Positions 6,519 to 6,561 of a stretch of DNA of 6,561 nt are shown here, piece by piece. The position numbers were made by a program, and so were the translations under genes. Origin of the DNA: JAZTZP01 sp045637525 (GTDB lineage Bacteria > Bacillota > Clostridia > UBA1381); assembly GCA_045637525.1 (NCBI GenBank), contig JAZTZP010000073.1, positions 1-6,561 on the forward strand. Reading direction: 5' to 3'. The notes beneath the pieces were generated by a model. It was not told the origin of the DNA and did no database searches. It saw only the letters and a list, made by a program, of their open reading frames with translations. Position 1 is the stretch's first letter, and every line of letters starts with the position of its first letter.

Positions 6519-6561
6519 TATTGATTTTTCTATATCTTTACTACATATTTTCAATACATAG

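Noticed and set aside
6521..6549. TTGATT and CATATT at 17-nt spacing as a promoter for a gene beyond the right edge
   Set aside because: The -10 half is poor and no downstream gene is visible in the window to support it.

Overview
The window looks like chromosomal DNA of an anaerobic, low-to-moderate-GC Firmicute of the class Clostridia. The basis is the trmN6-rsmI gene pair, strong AGGAGG-like ribosome binding sites, a codon mix rich in AAA/GAA/ATA, and protein sequences that resemble clostridial families. Placement below class level cannot be made from this sequence. All genes run on the + strand and are densely packed.

Left block (1-1965): the last 19 codons of an unidentified gene overlap a TrmN6-type tRNA adenine-N6 methyltransferase. 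RsmI, the 16S rRNA C1402 2'-O-methyltransferase, follows 2 nt later, and then a small single-pass membrane protein of unknown function. A perfect 12-bp inverted repeat sits on the stop codon of that small gene and probably marks the end of this RNA-modification operon.

Middle block (2000-2979): a 59-codon hypothetical gene with a very good ribosome binding site is followed 11 nt later by a 262-aa protein with a DTD motif and the layout of a GT-A-type glycosyltransferase-like protein.

Right block (3024-6394): an amidohydrolase of the COG2159 type overlaps by 1 nt the start of an 853-aa protein. This protein joins a complete EF-G/TetM-like translational GTPase to a C-terminal NYN nuclease domain that closely resembles Bacillus subtilis Rae1 (YacP), a ribosome-dependent mRNA endonuclease. 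It is the most interesting object in the window: one polypeptide appears to carry both a ribosomal A-site GTPase and an A-site mRNA cutter. Its domain IV tip lacks the Ser-Pro-Val residues of TetM, so calling it a tetracycline-resistance protein would probably be wrong.

Right edge (6395-6561): non-coding sequence holding an AT-only inverted repeat and a compact GC-rich double hairpin that looks like a dispersed intergenic repeat. No tRNA, rRNA, CRISPR array, transposase or recognisable riboswitch was seen. Two themes recur: modification or rescue of the translation machinery (TrmN6, RsmI, GTPase-NYN fusion) and small uncharacterised proteins between the conserved genes.
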